Position numbers and translations under genes: made by a program. The notes beneath the pieces were generated by a model that searched no databases, was not told the DNA's origin, and saw only the letters and a program-made list of their open reading frames with translations. Shown here piece after piece: positions 19,899 through 20,121 of a stretch of 20,121 nt of DNA. The stretch is from a virus. Within the stretch, counting starts at the first letter, position 1. Each line of letters opens with the position of its first letter. Location: positions 1 through 20,121 of IMG/VR virus record IMGVR_UViG_3300036785_000424, one strand, 5' to 3'.

Positions 19899-20121
19899 CG
19901 CTTACCTCCTGGCAGCGCGAGTAAACGCGCTGGCTTTTCCCCGTCCGCGCCTTCCGCGCCCGCTTCGCCCGTATCTTCCTGGCCTGTTTCTTTCGTGACT
20001 TTCGGCGGCTTCGCCGAAACGTTTAGTTCGAGTTTGTATTGCGAGGCGAGTTTCTTTTCGAGCGCGAGTTGCTCGAAAATGTCCTCGACGTCCTCGCCCT
20101 TGTCGGCGAGCACTTCCGTTC
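19895..20121 (-). CDS. Phage portal protein, C-terminal end (partial)
   Basis: The gene runs in from the right edge; at least 74 codons are visible. A segment with EDIFEQLALEKKLASQYKLEL corresponds to the C-terminal helix of lambda-family portal proteins, which typically read like 'D.EEV..Q.A.E..L...LGL'. The tail after it is low complexity (PPKVTKETGQEDTGEAGAEGADG). An apparent GTG start at 20113 is not real since the frame is open to the edge. The stop overlaps the protease-capsid start as ATGA. The order portal, protease, capsid is canonical. Assignment is by helix pattern and synteny. Confidence 0.68.
   Translation of the reverse strand, partial: TEVLADKGEDVEDIFEQLALEKKLASQYKLELNVSAKPPKVTKETGQEDTGEAGAEGADGEKPARLLALPGGKR

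Overview
The window is the structural and integration end of a temperate tailed phage (siphovirus type) or prophage. All confidently called genes lie on the minus strand, so the operon reads from position 20121 down to position 1. No host housekeeping gene is visible. The left edge (1-34) carries only the 3' part of a tRNA-Ser gene, as expected of an attachment site. Integrase and phage genes follow at once. The host is uncertain. The integrase has a Cys-rich N-terminus and is paired with a small HTH protein ending in a 'RIPSFVVERVYRRL' stretch. From memory this combination is common in Acidobacteriota elements, so an acidobacterial host is my best but weak guess. GC content looks moderately high (roughly 55-60%, by eye).

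Head module (right end): the C-terminal end of a lambda-type portal protein; a fused prohead protease and HK97-type major capsid protein with a well-placed internal start in front of the capsid half; a rho-independent terminator; two short related proteins; a head-tail joining protein fused to a concanavalin A/LamG-like domain; and a 605-aa repeat-containing fibre-like protein with an Mtd-like N-terminus. Then come an 82-aa unknown, a tail-terminator-like protein and the tail tube protein.

Tail module (middle to left): a tail assembly chaperone with a textbook -1 slippery run (eight T's), preceded by an unusually long and structured leader; a 661-aa tape measure protein starting with TTG; two related virion proteins (396 and 336 aa); a 572-aa tail protein; a gpL-like/DUF2163 tail tip protein with a four-cysteine Fe-S pattern; and a 901-aa J-like tip/host-specificity protein. 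About 390 non-coding bases separate this from the integration module.

Integration module (left): a good sigma70-type promoter, a small HTH/excisionase-like gene, the tyrosine integrase, then two tiny genes (50 and 84 aa, the latter with one membrane helix). The last three are chained by ATGA overlaps and end right at the attachment site.

The most interesting signals are a 9-base element present three times (one inverted) in the leader of the tail chaperone gene, which can form mutually exclusive RNA hairpins over its ribosome-binding site; the internal capsid start; an ~85-residue beta-rich domain shared by the tip protein and a neighbouring tail protein as an apparent insertion; the lectin-like fusion and fibre gene in the neck cluster; and the integrase-linked mini-genes. 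I saw no defence island, CRISPR array, IS element or intact RNA gene.
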